A stretch of DNA of 64,000 bases, taken from Veillonella_A intestinalis (GTDB lineage: Bacteria; Bacillota; Negativicutes; Veillonellales; Veillonellaceae). Below are positions 15,788-24,026 of the stretch, piece after piece (positions within the stretch are counted from its first letter, which is position 1; the number at the start of each line of letters is the position of its first letter). Position numbers and translations under genes: made by a program. The notes below the pieces were generated by a model. That model did no database searches. It saw only the letters and a program-made list of their open reading frames with translations, and was not told the origin of the DNA. The DNA is taken from assembly GCF_943192895.1 (NCBI RefSeq), contig NZ_CALPCB010000010.1:29878-93877 (forward strand), read 5' to 3'.

Positions 15788-15825
15788 GCAGCACACCTTG
15801 CGCCTCCGTCGGCTCAGGGTGTTGC
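15788..15825 (+). other. Intergenic hairpin between kdgT and kdgK
   Basis: GCAGCACACCTTG pairs imperfectly with CAGGGTGTTGC across a 14-base loop. It is not followed by T residues, so read-through into kdgK is expected. Like the kduD-kdgT hairpin it may set relative mRNA levels. Confidence 0.45.
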
Positions 15826-15849
15826 TTGCTATAATGAGGAGGAATAAAA

Positions 15850-16800
15850 ATGGCACGTGTTCTTACAATTGGTGAGCCTATGGGGTTAATGGTAGCCACA
15901 GAACCTAAAGCATTAAAAGATGTGACAACATTTCGTCGCTATGTATGTGGGGCAGAAGTTAATTTTGCCGTTGGTATGAGCCGTTTAGGTCATGAAACAG
16001 CGTATATCAGTCGTGTAGGGAATGATCCATTTGGTCAACATATTTTAGATTTTTTGGCAGAACAACATATTGGTACAGACTATGTAACATTGGATGATGT
16101 GAATCGGACAGGAATGCAGTTAAAAGCTAAAACTTTAGAAGGGGATCCAGAAGTGGTTAACTTCCGTCGTTTTACAGCATTCTCCTATATGGAACCATCC
16201 GTTGTGGATACGGTACAATGGGGAAAATACGATCATTTGCATGTGACTGGCATTCCACCAGCGTTGTCTGAAAGTTGCCGTGAAACGTCCATTGCTATGA
16301 TGAAAGCCGCTAAATCTCATGGTGTGCAAGTGTCCTTTGATACTAATCTTCGTCCCGCTCTTTGGCCATCTGAAGACGTAATGCGTGAAAATATTAATTA
16401 CTTGGCGTCCTTAGCTGATATTGTATTACCAGGCTTTGGCGAAGGAAAAATCTTAACAGGTTTTGACACACCAGAAGACATTGCTGAATTTTATTTGAAA
16501 CAAGGTGCGAAAGCAGTTATTGTGAAATTAGGGACTAAAGGTGCTTATGTGAAGACTGCTGAAGAAGTATTCTATGCGCCTGCATATATTGTTGAAAACG
16601 TAGTTGACACAGTTGGGGCTGGTGATGGCTTTGCCGTAGGTACCGTTAGTGGTCGTTTAGAAGGTCTTAGCTGGGCGGAAGCAGTTCGTCGTGGCGCTGC
16701 CATTGGGGCCCTTCAAGTACAAGTGGAAGGCGATAATGAGGGGTTACCAACACCTGATCAATTAGTAGCGTATCAAAAGAGCGCTAAATTAAGCGAATAA
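15850..16800 (+). CDS. kdgK: 2-keto-3-deoxygluconate kinase (PfkB family)
   Basis: KdgK phosphorylates KDG to 2-keto-3-deoxy-6-phosphogluconate with ATP. The ribokinase-fold features are GAEVNFAVGMSRLGH near residue 34, FDTNLRPALWP near 170 and the C-terminal PfkB signature DTVGAGDGFAVGTVSG near residue 255, which includes the catalytic Asp. The FDxNLRP motif is typical of KDG kinases. GAGGAGGAA precedes the ATG. It sits between the KDG transporter and the KDPG aldolase, as pathway order predicts. Confidence 0.93.
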   Translation: MARVLTIGEPMGLMVATEPKALKDVTTFRRYVCGAEVNFAVGMSRLGHETAYISRVGNDPFGQHILDFLAEQHIGTDYVTLDDVNRTGMQLKAKTLEGDPEVVNFRRFTAFSYMEPSVVDTVQWGKYDHLHVTGIPPALSESCRETSIAMMKAAKSHGVQVSFDTNLRPALWPSEDVMRENINYLASLADIVLPGFGEGKILTGFDTPEDIAEFYLKQGAKAVIVKLGTKGAYVKTAEEVFYAPAYIVENVVDTVGAGDGFAVGTVSGRLEGLSWAEAVRRGAAIGALQVQVEGDNEGLPTPDQLVAYQKSAKLSE

Positions 16801-16965
16801 TTGATAGTCAAGCTAAGTAGTGTTAATTAAGTGAATCATTAGTAGGTAGTAATAGCCTGATGAGTAAGCGAATATTTAATAGGCACGAAAAGTAATGACG
16901 GATAGTTCTGAAATGTATATAATAGAGTAGGAAACAGAGCTAAAGATAAGATTGGGAGGACCCGT

Positions 16966-17604
16966 ATGGATAAATTACAAATTATTGAAACAGTTAAAAA
17001 AATTGGTGTAGTTGCCGTTATTCGTGGTAATACGCCAGAAGAGGCTGCTCAAATTTCAGAAGCCTGCATTGCTGGAGGAGTAACGGCTATTGAAGTAGCC
17101 TTTACAACACCACGTGCTCATGAAGCCATTTTAACATTATCTGAAAAATACAAAGATAATGCTGATGTAGTCATTGGTGCGGGTACAGTTTTAGACTCTG
17201 AAACAGCACGTTTGGCTATTTTAAATGGGGCAGCTTTTATTGTATCCCCAGCTTTTGATGAAGATACTATCAAATTATGTAATCGCTATCGTGTGGCTTG
17301 TATGCCTGGCACAACTACGATTCAAGGTGTTATTCAAGCCCTTGAATTGGGAGCCGATATTGTAAAAGTATTCCCTGGTGAAGTAGTAGGTAGCAAGTTT
17401 ATTAAAGCCGTAAAAGGGCCATTACCACAGGCTCAAATGATGCCAACTGGTGGTGTTAGCATCGATAATGTAGCTGAATGGTTTAAAGCAGGCGCTGTGG
17501 CTGTTGGAGCTGGTGGTGCTTTGACTGGTGGCGGAAAATCTTTAGCAGAGATTGCAGAAACGGCTAAGAAATTTGTTGCCGCTGTAGCAGAAGCGCGTAA
17601 ATAA
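16966..17604 (+). CDS. eda: 2-keto-3-deoxy-6-phosphogluconate aldolase
   Basis: Eda cleaves KDPG to pyruvate and glyceraldehyde-3-phosphate and may also act on 4-hydroxy-2-oxoglutarate. The class I aldolase barrel of 212 residues shows VVAVIRGNTPEEA near residue 16, catalytic Glu in AIEVAFTTP, IGAGTVLDSE, the Schiff-base Lys in DIVKVFPGE near residue 133 and MPTGGVS near 160. TGGGAGGACC precedes the ATG. The 165-bp gap after kdgK holds no recognised element. It is the last gene of the uronate locus and is followed by a strong terminator. Confidence 0.95.
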   Translation: MDKLQIIETVKKIGVVAVIRGNTPEEAAQISEACIAGGVTAIEVAFTTPRAHEAILTLSEKYKDNADVVIGAGTVLDSETARLAILNGAAFIVSPAFDEDTIKLCNRYRVACMPGTTTIQGVIQALELGADIVKVFPGEVVGSKFIKAVKGPLPQAQMMPTGGVSIDNVAEWFKAGAVAVGAGGALTGGGKSLAEIAETAKKFVAAVAEARK

Positions 17605-17731
17605 GTAGCGTATATATGGAAGGCAAGAAAGTATGCTTTCTTATTTTGTTAATAAGTGTGTGAAATAAGATGATATACAATAAATAGTAAATAGATAAAT
17701 AGTAAAAATCAAAAATTAAAAATTAAAAATT

Positions 17732-17766
17732 AAAAGAGAGCTATCAAGAATTGATAGCTCTCTTTT
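17732..17766. terminator. Bidirectional terminator between eda and the convergent phosphatase gene
   Basis: A perfect 16-bp stem AAAAGAGAGCTATCAA/TTGATAGCTCTCTTTT has a 3-base loop. Just before it stand short AAAAATT direct repeats (17708-17732). Confidence 0.9.
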
Positions 17767-17774
17767 GTGTTTCG

Positions 17775-18257
17775 TTATATATTATATTCTTGTTTGATTT
17801 GTTTTAGTAAAGCTTCGCAACTAGGGGCAATGTCATTATAAGTTTCATCAAAATTGCCTGTATACCAAGGATCTTTTACATCACGGGTCTCGCCAATAAA
17901 GGAGAGCATTTTATGAATTTTATGCTCTGTATCAGGTCCGAGTAGTCGTTCGAGGTTACGGCGGTTATTTTCATCCATAATGATAATATAGTCGGCTGAA
18001 GCATAATCGGCTTTCGTAATTTGGCGCGCTTGGCGTGGTGTGAACGGAATATTCATATCACGCAATTTAGTTTTAGTGCCAGGATGAGTGTCATTACCAA
18101 TTTCTTCACGACTTGTTGCGGTAGAGTCAATCTTAAATTGTTCTGTTAGGGCTGATTTATTTACTAATTCTTTAAAAATAAATTCTGCCATGGTAGATCG
18201 ACAAATATTGCCGTGACAAACAAACTGAACATGAATGGGCCGTTTGGTAGCGGTCAT
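17775..18257 (-). CDS. Low-molecular-weight protein-tyrosine phosphatase
   Basis: The P-loop CHGNICRS (Cys-x5-Arg-Ser) lies about ten residues from the N-terminus, and the general-acid loop DPWYTGNFDETY is near residue 128, so both halves of the active site are present. The family includes phosphotyrosine phosphatases of capsule or stress signalling and, more distantly, arsenate reductases; the DPWY loop points to a phosphatase. The ATG at 18257 follows AGAGGAG; an upstream in-frame ATG at 18278 lies before that RBS. It is downstream of and close to the M50 protease gene. Confidence 0.92.
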   Translation of the reverse strand: MTATKRPIHVQFVCHGNICRSTMAEFIFKELVNKSALTEQFKIDSTATSREEIGNDTHPGTKTKLRDMNIPFTPRQARQITKADYASADYIIIMDENNRRNLERLLGPDTEHKIHKMLSFIGETRDVKDPWYTGNFDETYNDIAPSCEALLKQIKQEYNI

Positions 18258-18270
18258 AATAAACTCCTCT

Positions 18271-18894
18271 TTATACAAACTGTAAAATCAGACTAAATAC
18301 ACGTAAAATGCCTTGTTGTAAGGGAATAAGTACAAGGCTTAAAAATGGTGTATATGCTAGCAGAATTAAGGCTAAGAAACCAAAGCGCTGCCACTGCCAG
18401 TATTTCATTTGCCAAGCAGGGGATAGAAAATTAGACACAATATGAGCACCATCTAAAGGGGGAATAGGAATTAAATTGAATAAAGCGAAGTTTATATTAA
18501 TAATAACCATTAGGGAGATAACCGTGTAAAGGCCTTGTGAAATTTCTATATTGTGATTATTGATAAAGAATAAAACAAAGGCAGAGAGAAAGGCGACTAC
18601 AATATTAGCTAATGGCCCTGCTGCTGAAACGAGTATATCGTCTCTTTTTTTATTTTTGAAATTTGCAGGATTAATCATTACGGGTTTTGCCCAACCAAAA
18701 TGTAAAAGTAAAAGCATTAACATGCCGATAAAATCAAGATGGGCTAAGGGATTCATAGTTAAACGCCCCATGCGACGAGGCGTATCATCCCCTAATATAT
18801 CTGCCACTTTAGCATGTGCATATTCGTGCATCGCCATGGCAATAATAATGGCTGGTAAGGTAGCCACAATAGTCAATACATTAAAATTAGACAT
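18271..18894 (-). CDS. Site-2 protease family protein (peptidase M50)
   Basis: This intramembrane metalloprotease relative has the zinc motif HEYAH (HExxH) in the first transmembrane segment, near residue 23, and the third ligand region NLIPIPPLDGAHI near residue 137. About five hydrophobic segments are seen. The length (207) matches the short YwhC-like bacterial M50 proteins, whose substrates are unknown. The ATG at 18894 has GGAG six bases upstream; the ATG two codons earlier touches the RBS. It probably forms an operon with the phosphatase gene, 13 bases downstream. Confidence 0.9.
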   Translation of the reverse strand: MSNFNVLTIVATLPAIIIAMAMHEYAHAKVADILGDDTPRRMGRLTMNPLAHLDFIGMLMLLLLHFGWAKPVMINPANFKNKKRDDILVSAAGPLANIVVAFLSAFVLFFINNHNIEISQGLYTVISLMVIININFALFNLIPIPPLDGAHIVSNFLSPAWQMKYWQWQRFGFLALILLAYTPFLSLVLIPLQQGILRVFSLILQFV

Positions 18895-19142
18895 AAACAT
18901 CTCCTTTTTGATAAGTGTATATGTAATAGTATACCGTAAATTATCGATATACGCAAAGTGGTAGCCATATCGTCAATGGCATCAAAGAGTTAATTTATTA
19001 GATAGAAAATAAAACTACTTTGGCGAAACTAGTTGTTGAAGGCGTCAAAAAATGAACTGTCAGTGGATTATTTACTAATGGTATGATACTCACACTACTG
19101 GTATGAGTGAATACATTGTTTTTAAAGGGAGGTCTTCTTATA

Positions 19143-19166
19143 ATGAATAGTGAGCTCAATGTATAG
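19143..19166 (+). CDS. Possible 7-codon leader peptide before the five-HTH gene
   Basis: ATG with AAAGGGAGG at 19124-19132 opens MNSELNV and a stop, 32 bases before the next start. An imperfect inverted repeat ACTCACAC/GTATGAGT (about 19089-19108) lies upstream near a TATGAT box. Both could be chance. The rest of the 303-bp gap after the M50 gene shows nothing else. Confidence 0.2.
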   Translation: MNSELNV

Positions 19167-19197
19167 TGTTAGAAACGGTAAGGGAGGTTTTTGTTTT

Positions 19198-19959
19198 ATG
19201 GGAACAGGGCGACAAGTGGTCATTCCACGGCCTTTATTACAACGTTTATATACGGAACAGCAGTTATCTACATGGGCAATTGCTAAAGAGCTACATTGTA
19301 GTCAGGATACTGTAGTACGACGTTTACATGAATATGAAATTCCAATTCGGACAAGACGTAAGTTATTGCCTGTGAAGGAATTAATCCATCTGTACGTGGA
19401 TGAAGGGCTAGGGGTAAAAGAACTGGCTAGACGCTACCAATGTTCACATACAACCGTGGCCCAGCGTTTACGAGATTTAGGTGTATTAGTATCAAAACAA
19501 GTAGCATATATAAAGCCAACGGCTAGTAAACAACAACAGATACTAGCTTTTTACAGAAATGGGCAAAGTGCTTCGTGGATTGCTAGGCGATTACAGCTTT
19601 CACGGTGGACGGTGCTCACCACTTTACGACAAGCGGGGATTGCTATCCGTCATAGTAATAAGCGAATTTATGTAAATACGAAAGAGTTAGTATATCTTTA
19701 TACACAGCGACATATGTCGACAATAATGTTAGCTAGCTTATATAATCTTAAGCCTTCAACCGTAGCTGAACGCTTAAAAGAGGCGGGGATTCACTTGCGA
19801 GGCAATCAATTAAAACTCAATACATTTGATGTTTGCTTGCGTTATCAGCAGGGGCATAGTCCTTTGCAGATTGCTGAAGAACTAGGTTGCTCCTATTCAG
19901 CTGTGCGGCGGCGCCTTGATCAGTGGAGTGGTTATAAAGGGGCACGGAAAGAAAGTTAA
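19198..19959 (+). CDS. Protein of five tandem helix-turn-helix units
   Basis: The 253-residue chain is built of five homeodomain-like HTH units with a spacing near 50 residues: about 13-48, 61-96, 113-148, 162-198 and 210-243. Each has the form of an aliphatic helix, then IAxxLxCSxxTVxRRL. Examples are WAIAKELHCSQDTVVRRL, VKELARRYQCSHTTVAQRL and LQIAEELGCSYSAVRRRL. No catalytic, ligand or membrane domain is seen. The units resemble the HTH of resolvases and transposases, but no recombinase part remains. The ATG at 19198 follows AGGGAGG. It would be expected to bind a long, repeated DNA site; its target and role are unknown. Confidence 0.8.
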   Translation: MGTGRQVVIPRPLLQRLYTEQQLSTWAIAKELHCSQDTVVRRLHEYEIPIRTRRKLLPVKELIHLYVDEGLGVKELARRYQCSHTTVAQRLRDLGVLVSKQVAYIKPTASKQQQILAFYRNGQSASWIARRLQLSRWTVLTTLRQAGIAIRHSNKRIYVNTKELVYLYTQRHMSTIMLASLYNLKPSTVAERLKEAGIHLRGNQLKLNTFDVCLRYQQGHSPLQIAEELGCSYSAVRRRLDQWSGYKGARKES

Positions 19960-20004
19960 ACGGGCATAGAAAGAAAGTTAAAAAGGCATGGAAACAAAGT
20001 TAAA
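19941..20004. repeat. 22-bp tandem repeat at the end of the five-HTH gene
   Basis: Units GGCACGGAAAGAAAGTTAAA (19941), GGCATAGAAAGAAAGTTAAA (19963) and GGCATGGAAACAAAGTTAAA (19985) recur with a 22-bp period. The first contains the stop codon of the preceding gene. Repeats of this length fit a multi-HTH binding site, which is speculation. Confidence 0.85.
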
Positions 20005-20096
20005 GGAAAGTTGCATTATAAGGGCTGAATTCGTTATACTAGAAGGCAAGAAAGTAGCACGTTATAATATATTATTAGTGTAGAATGGAGAGTATG

Positions 20097-21017
20097 ATGG
20101 ATATTATTGTTGCGTTATTGCCGTTTTTTACGGCTGGTTTGGTAGCGGCTCTTATTTCGCGTTTTACAGGGATTGCCTTGTCTTTTGTGATGGCTCCTAC
20201 TTTGTTATATTGGGGCGCGAAACCACTAGAGTTAGTTGCCTTTATGCTAACCTTTGCTGTATATAATGGGTTTACTTCTGAAACACAAGATTTTCGTCTT
20301 AATATTAAAAATCTTGTATTATTTAAGGGCTGGCGTATAGCGATTCCTATAGTGGGATCATTAGTATTAGCCTTTATTGCACCACCGGTATCAATTGCTT
20401 TTTTCATTTTGTGTTTTATTGCTGAATTAGCTATGAATATGTATCAACGCTTGCCACAGGGAGAACGGCCTGTGCTTAGTCAGGTGTTAGTAAGTACAGT
20501 TATTGCTACTATTTGGTGTTTGGTTGGTGTATTTGCTGTAGCGTACATACCAGAAGCGTACTACTTTATTTTGGTGGGGTTAGCTATGTTAGGGCTTACT
20601 GGTTTTGCTTGGTATGCAGCTAAACATCGTGACGCATTTCGGGGGACTTGGACACAAATTTGGAACTTCTTGACCTTGTTCTTAGGTTTGTTTGGTCTTG
20701 ATAGCTCTTTTTATGCATGCGCATTAAATCGTAATTTTACGAGTAAGCAAGATGTGATGATTCCAGTTATTACCTTTGTTGCTGCGTTCATTGGCATTAT
20801 GGCAATTTTTGCAACAGAATTTATTTTCTCTATGCCTGCTTTAGTAGCCGCTGTAGGCGCTGCGATTGGTATGCGCTTTGCAGGGATGTATGAGTTTAGT
20901 CGTCGAGGGACCTTCTCGTATACCGCTATTGCCGTGACTATTTTAGCCGTAGTGAGCCTTTTCTTAGTATCACCGACACCAGTGGGCTTGGTAGATCTGG
21001 AAGCATTGTTTAAGTAA
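20097..21017 (+). CDS. TSUP (TauE/SafE) family membrane transporter
   Basis: The protein is a polytopic TSUP member (about 307 residues, roughly eight hydrophobic segments), a family linked with sulfite, sulfoacetate or other organosulfur anion export. The N-terminal half-repeat ALISRFTGIALSFVMAPTLLYWGAKP shows the characteristic pattern, and a second half-repeat follows near LFLGLFGLDSS. GGAG precedes two adjacent ATG codons (20094, 20097); the second has better spacing. The substrate is not predictable. It is monocistronic, with a bidirectional terminator downstream. Confidence 0.82.
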   Translation: MDIIVALLPFFTAGLVAALISRFTGIALSFVMAPTLLYWGAKPLELVAFMLTFAVYNGFTSETQDFRLNIKNLVLFKGWRIAIPIVGSLVLAFIAPPVSIAFFILCFIAELAMNMYQRLPQGERPVLSQVLVSTVIATIWCLVGVFAVAYIPEAYYFILVGLAMLGLTGFAWYAAKHRDAFRGTWTQIWNFLTLFLGLFGLDSSFYACALNRNFTSKQDVMIPVITFVAAFIGIMAIFATEFIFSMPALVAAVGAAIGMRFAGMYEFSRRGTFSYTAIAVTILAVVSLFLVSPTPVGLVDLEALFK

Positions 21018-21084
21018 GGGCTTGTTGTTATTGGGGATTTTGTTAGTGTTAATCATAGAAATAAAGTTAATAAAATAGGGATAT

Positions 21085-21127
21085 AAAAAGGGTTATCATG
21101 CTATATATTGCATGATAACCCTTTTTT
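21085..21127. terminator. Bidirectional terminator
   Basis: A nearly perfect 17-bp stem AAAAAGGGTTATCATGC/GCATGATAACCCTTTTT lies between convergent genes. Confidence 0.9.
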
Positions 21128-21137
21128 GTTAGTTTAT

Positions 21138-21380
21138 TTATTTGAAAAACTTACCAGCTAAGTTGCTAAGCCCTTCTTTTAGATCTTCGTTGCCACTTAA
21201 TTCACCATAGGCATCTTTAAGACTTTCAAGAAGCGTTTGTAATTGGGCGGTATCAAGATTTTTTATATCCTCAATGCTGTTAACATTAAGTCCTTCGATA
21301 TTATTTACTACCGACATGAATTTACTTTCATCAACTTTGAAGTAAGCACTAATCATTTCAACTAATTTTTCTTTAATCAT
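21138..21380 (-). CDS. Small acidic helical protein, unknown function
   Basis: This 80-residue protein is not recognised. It is mostly helix-forming, with alternating acidic and hydrophobic residues (VNNIEGLNVNSIEDIKNLD, LESLKDAYGEL) and a Gly-Lys-Phe-Phe end. There is no signal, no cysteine and no transmembrane segment. AAAGGAGG precedes the ATG, and the shared terminator follows, so it looks like a real single-gene transcript. Confidence 0.65.
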   Translation of the reverse strand: MIKEKLVEMISAYFKVDESKFMSVVNNIEGLNVNSIEDIKNLDTAQLQTLLESLKDAYGELSGNEDLKEGLSNLAGKFFK

Positions 21381-21693
21381 AGAAATACCTCCTTTTTATG
21401 ATTATATTATACAATAAAATGAATTTTGAGACAAAAGCATATATATGGCACATATACTTAAATTGTATCTATTGAAAGATTTTAGATGTCACAGATAGTC
21501 AAAAGAAGAAATAAAGTTTAAATATGGAAATAAGATGAAGAATGTGGTATTATTTAGATAAGATATATTTGTGCGGATTTTAAAATAATAAATATAGGTA
21601 AATAATTTAAGTCGATATATACAAATTGATAAAAACTAACTAATTATGGGGTTATTAAGGTTAGCGTTGTAAGGTATGTATGGGGTGAGTTGT

Positions 21694-23058
21694 ATGGATA
21701 TGGCAATGTCATTCAGACCGTCAGGGTTAGACTTATTAAAAAATTATGAAGAAACTATGTTGCAGAGTTTGATTACTACGTTTGGGCTTGATTATTTACG
21801 AGAATGTCATTTAAGTAATGATGATGTAGAACCTCCAATTTCTAATGAAGCTTATGAGCGTGTTATGGATGAGGTTATGGCAGAAGAGCCACAAGAGTCA
21901 TATGTGGAGTCTATTGTAACGGGAATACAAGATAAGTTTACGAATATGGCAACATTTATTCTGCCAAAGAAAAATTTAGTGAATTTTTCAAACCAAGTTA
22001 AGCGGAAAATCGAGAAGGCTAAAGAAACTATAAAAGAAGTAGAAATGGAAGAATTTTCATTGGATGATATAGTACAAGACTCGATTTTAAATAATATGGA
22101 AACTACGTATAACAATTATCAGGGGAGTTTAAAAAATCAAGTTCATTTATCCCATCTTACAGATCATAAATATTGGGTAGGTGCTGGTAAAAATGTTTTG
22201 AATAAAGGTATTCAAATGGCTCTTCGACAAGGAGTAGGTTTCTTTTTAGCTGAAATATGGTTTGGCATTCGTGAAAAATGTTTTAACGAGTGGTCAACCG
22301 TAAAAAGTATAAAAGAGTTTAGTCGTAAAATGGAGCAGGGTATTAAATTTGGTTTTACTAATGCCAAAAGTAATTTTCCTGTATTTTGGAAATATGTTAA
22401 AGAAGAAGCATTAGAAGGAACTTGGTTTAATATTGTTGTTATGCTGATTAATTCATTTCGACATTCGATTCGTGTAATATTACAAGCTTTATTTCAGATG
22501 CGAAAAGTAGTGATGGAAAAAAGTAAGGTTATTTTTTCAAAAGAAGATATTCCATTAGCTGATCGAACTGATGCTATTCTAAAATGTTTTATTGTAAGTA
22601 GTAGTGTGGTTTTTGGTAGTTTGATTATTACTTCGTTAGGTTCTATTGTGGCAGAGTTACCAGTAGGGGATGCATTGACTGAATTTTTAGGAGCTTTAAT
22701 CGCTGGTATGATGATGACTACAGGCTTTTTCTTGCTGGAGCGGTATAATGTGGCCGAACGAATTGAAGAATTTTTTGAAAGTTCAGAGGTTGCAGAGTTA
22801 CGGGAGTTAACAACTGAATATAAGAGACTAACTGATTCTATTGAGGCATTAGTAGAACCGCTTACGAAGTGTGATTGGGGTCGTTGTAAGGCAGGATATG
22901 TAGATTATGACTGTAGTTGTTTAGAGTATAATCATGAAGATTATAGGGAAAATTTAGATAGTCAGTTACAGGCAACTTGTCAAATTTCAGATAGTTTAGG
23001 AGTAGCGGAGGAACAGCAAGTAAAATCAACGCATGATGTGGATGATTTTATGAGTTAG
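21694..23058 (+). CDS. Large membrane protein with Cys-rich tail, first gene of an uncharacterised pair
   Basis: I do not recognise this 454-residue protein. The N-terminal 140 residues are acidic and helical, with a coiled-coil-like stretch (KRKIEKAKETIKEVEMEEF). A central amphipathic region follows. Two strong hydrophobic segments lie near residues 305-350 (CFIVSSSVVFGSLIITSLG and LGALIAGMMMTTGFFLL). The C-terminal part contains a cysteine cluster CDWGRCKAGYVDYDCSC that could bind metal. The ATG at 21694 has GGGGTGAG upstream. The second gene starts 10 bases after its stop. The pair lies about 1 kb before the CRISPR-Cas locus. The 313-bp gap before it (21381-21693) is AT-rich with no element seen. 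Confidence 0.7.
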   Translation: MDMAMSFRPSGLDLLKNYEETMLQSLITTFGLDYLRECHLSNDDVEPPISNEAYERVMDEVMAEEPQESYVESIVTGIQDKFTNMATFILPKKNLVNFSNQVKRKIEKAKETIKEVEMEEFSLDDIVQDSILNNMETTYNNYQGSLKNQVHLSHLTDHKYWVGAGKNVLNKGIQMALRQGVGFFLAEIWFGIREKCFNEWSTVKSIKEFSRKMEQGIKFGFTNAKSNFPVFWKYVKEEALEGTWFNIVVMLINSFRHSIRVILQALFQMRKVVMEKSKVIFSKEDIPLADRTDAILKCFIVSSSVVFGSLIITSLGSIVAELPVGDALTEFLGALIAGMMMTTGFFLLERYNVAERIEEFFESSEVAELRELTTEYKRLTDSIEALVEPLTKCDWGRCKAGYVDYDCSCLEYNHEDYRENLDSQLQATCQISDSLGVAEEQQVKSTHDVDDFMS

Positions 23059-23068
23059 GAGGGGTCTT

Positions 23069-23935
23069 ATGTTTCATTATGGTGAAAAGAAGCAAGCCCT
23101 TCGTCTGTTACAAAAAGTACAACAAGATTATACGGTAATTTATTCAGATGCTTTAAAAAGTGCGGAAACATTTCATAATCATAAAATAGTAGCTGTTAAA
23201 GTTCTTGAAGAATGTGAGTTGTTTCTGAGTACAATAGCAAATAAACCTAAAAAGTTATTACAAGAAATGGGAGATATTCAATTAAAGTCACAGGCATTTT
23301 CAGAAGAAGTAGCTCAGCTAGAAAAATTAACGAAACATCAATTAGGTGAGCGTTTAGCTAAGTTTGGGATGGTGAGTGGGGTTGGTGTTGGACTAGTAAG
23401 TTTAGGTCCGTCTATGGCTGTAGCAATGTCAACGACATTCGGTTCTATATCGGCTGGTTCTACTTTACTAGCAGCTACAGGTTCAGGATTAGCTAATATG
23501 TCTGTTGTAGTTGGTGGATTTGGTTCTATTGCTGCAGGTGGTTCTTTTATAGGAAGTCGTTTTATATTATCTATGCTTGGACCGATTGGTTGGGGGATTA
23601 GTATTATTTCACTGTTAGTAGGTGTTGCTAAGTGGTACAAAAAGAATAAAGATGTGTCAGCTGAAGCAATTAAGCAAGCTGATAATATTCAAGGTAATAT
23701 TACATCATTGAAACAGTGTGGATATCAGGTCGAAGAAGCTCGAATGTTGTTAGATCATACGGCAAATAAGATTGTTATGTTGCGCATTTATATGAGAAAA
23801 CATAATTTTTTAAAAGATTATGCATTATATACGGTTGAAGAAAAACAACAATTAGGTAGTTTTATTAATCTTTGTCAGGGGTTAAGTGAACTGTTAGCTA
23901 AAAAAATAGAAAGTACAGTTGCTACAAATAAATAG
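23069..23935 (+). CDS. Protein with a long Gly/Ser-rich membrane region, second gene of the pair
   Basis: This 288-residue protein has a helical N-terminal domain, then a hydrophobic stretch (about residues 95-190) very rich in Gly, Ala and Ser (GVGVGLVSLGPSMAVAMST, GSISAGSTLLAATGSGLA, GSIAAGGSFIGSR), ending with GPIGWGISIISLLVGVAKWY and a basic KKNK. This glycine-zipper type suggests tight helix packing or a pore. A helical C-terminal domain follows. AGGAGGGG precedes the ATG. The function is unknown; membrane-active effector or accessory to its larger neighbour are hypotheses only. Confidence 0.7.
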   Translation: MFHYGEKKQALRLLQKVQQDYTVIYSDALKSAETFHNHKIVAVKVLEECELFLSTIANKPKKLLQEMGDIQLKSQAFSEEVAQLEKLTKHQLGERLAKFGMVSGVGVGLVSLGPSMAVAMSTTFGSISAGSTLLAATGSGLANMSVVVGGFGSIAAGGSFIGSRFILSMLGPIGWGISIISLLVGVAKWYKKNKDVSAEAIKQADNIQGNITSLKQCGYQVEEARMLLDHTANKIVMLRIYMRKHNFLKDYALYTVEEKQQLGSFINLCQGLSELLAKKIESTVATNK

Positions 23936-23947
23936 AGCTATATAAAG

Positions 23948-23978
23948 AAAAGCAGCAATCTACAAGATTGCTGCTTTT
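23948..23978. terminator. Terminator of the two-gene membrane operon
   Basis: The perfect 13-bp stem AAAAGCAGCAATC/GATTGCTGCTTTT has a 5-base loop and can act in both directions. Confidence 0.88.
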
Positions 23979-24026
23979 GTGTTTAGATTTACATATGAAT
24001 TTGCATGTTTTTGTATTATTGATATT

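Noticed and set aside
17775..18257. Arsenate reductase reading of the low-molecular-weight phosphatase
   Set aside because: The DPWY acid loop and CHGNICRS loop match tyrosine phosphatases, and no ars genes are near.
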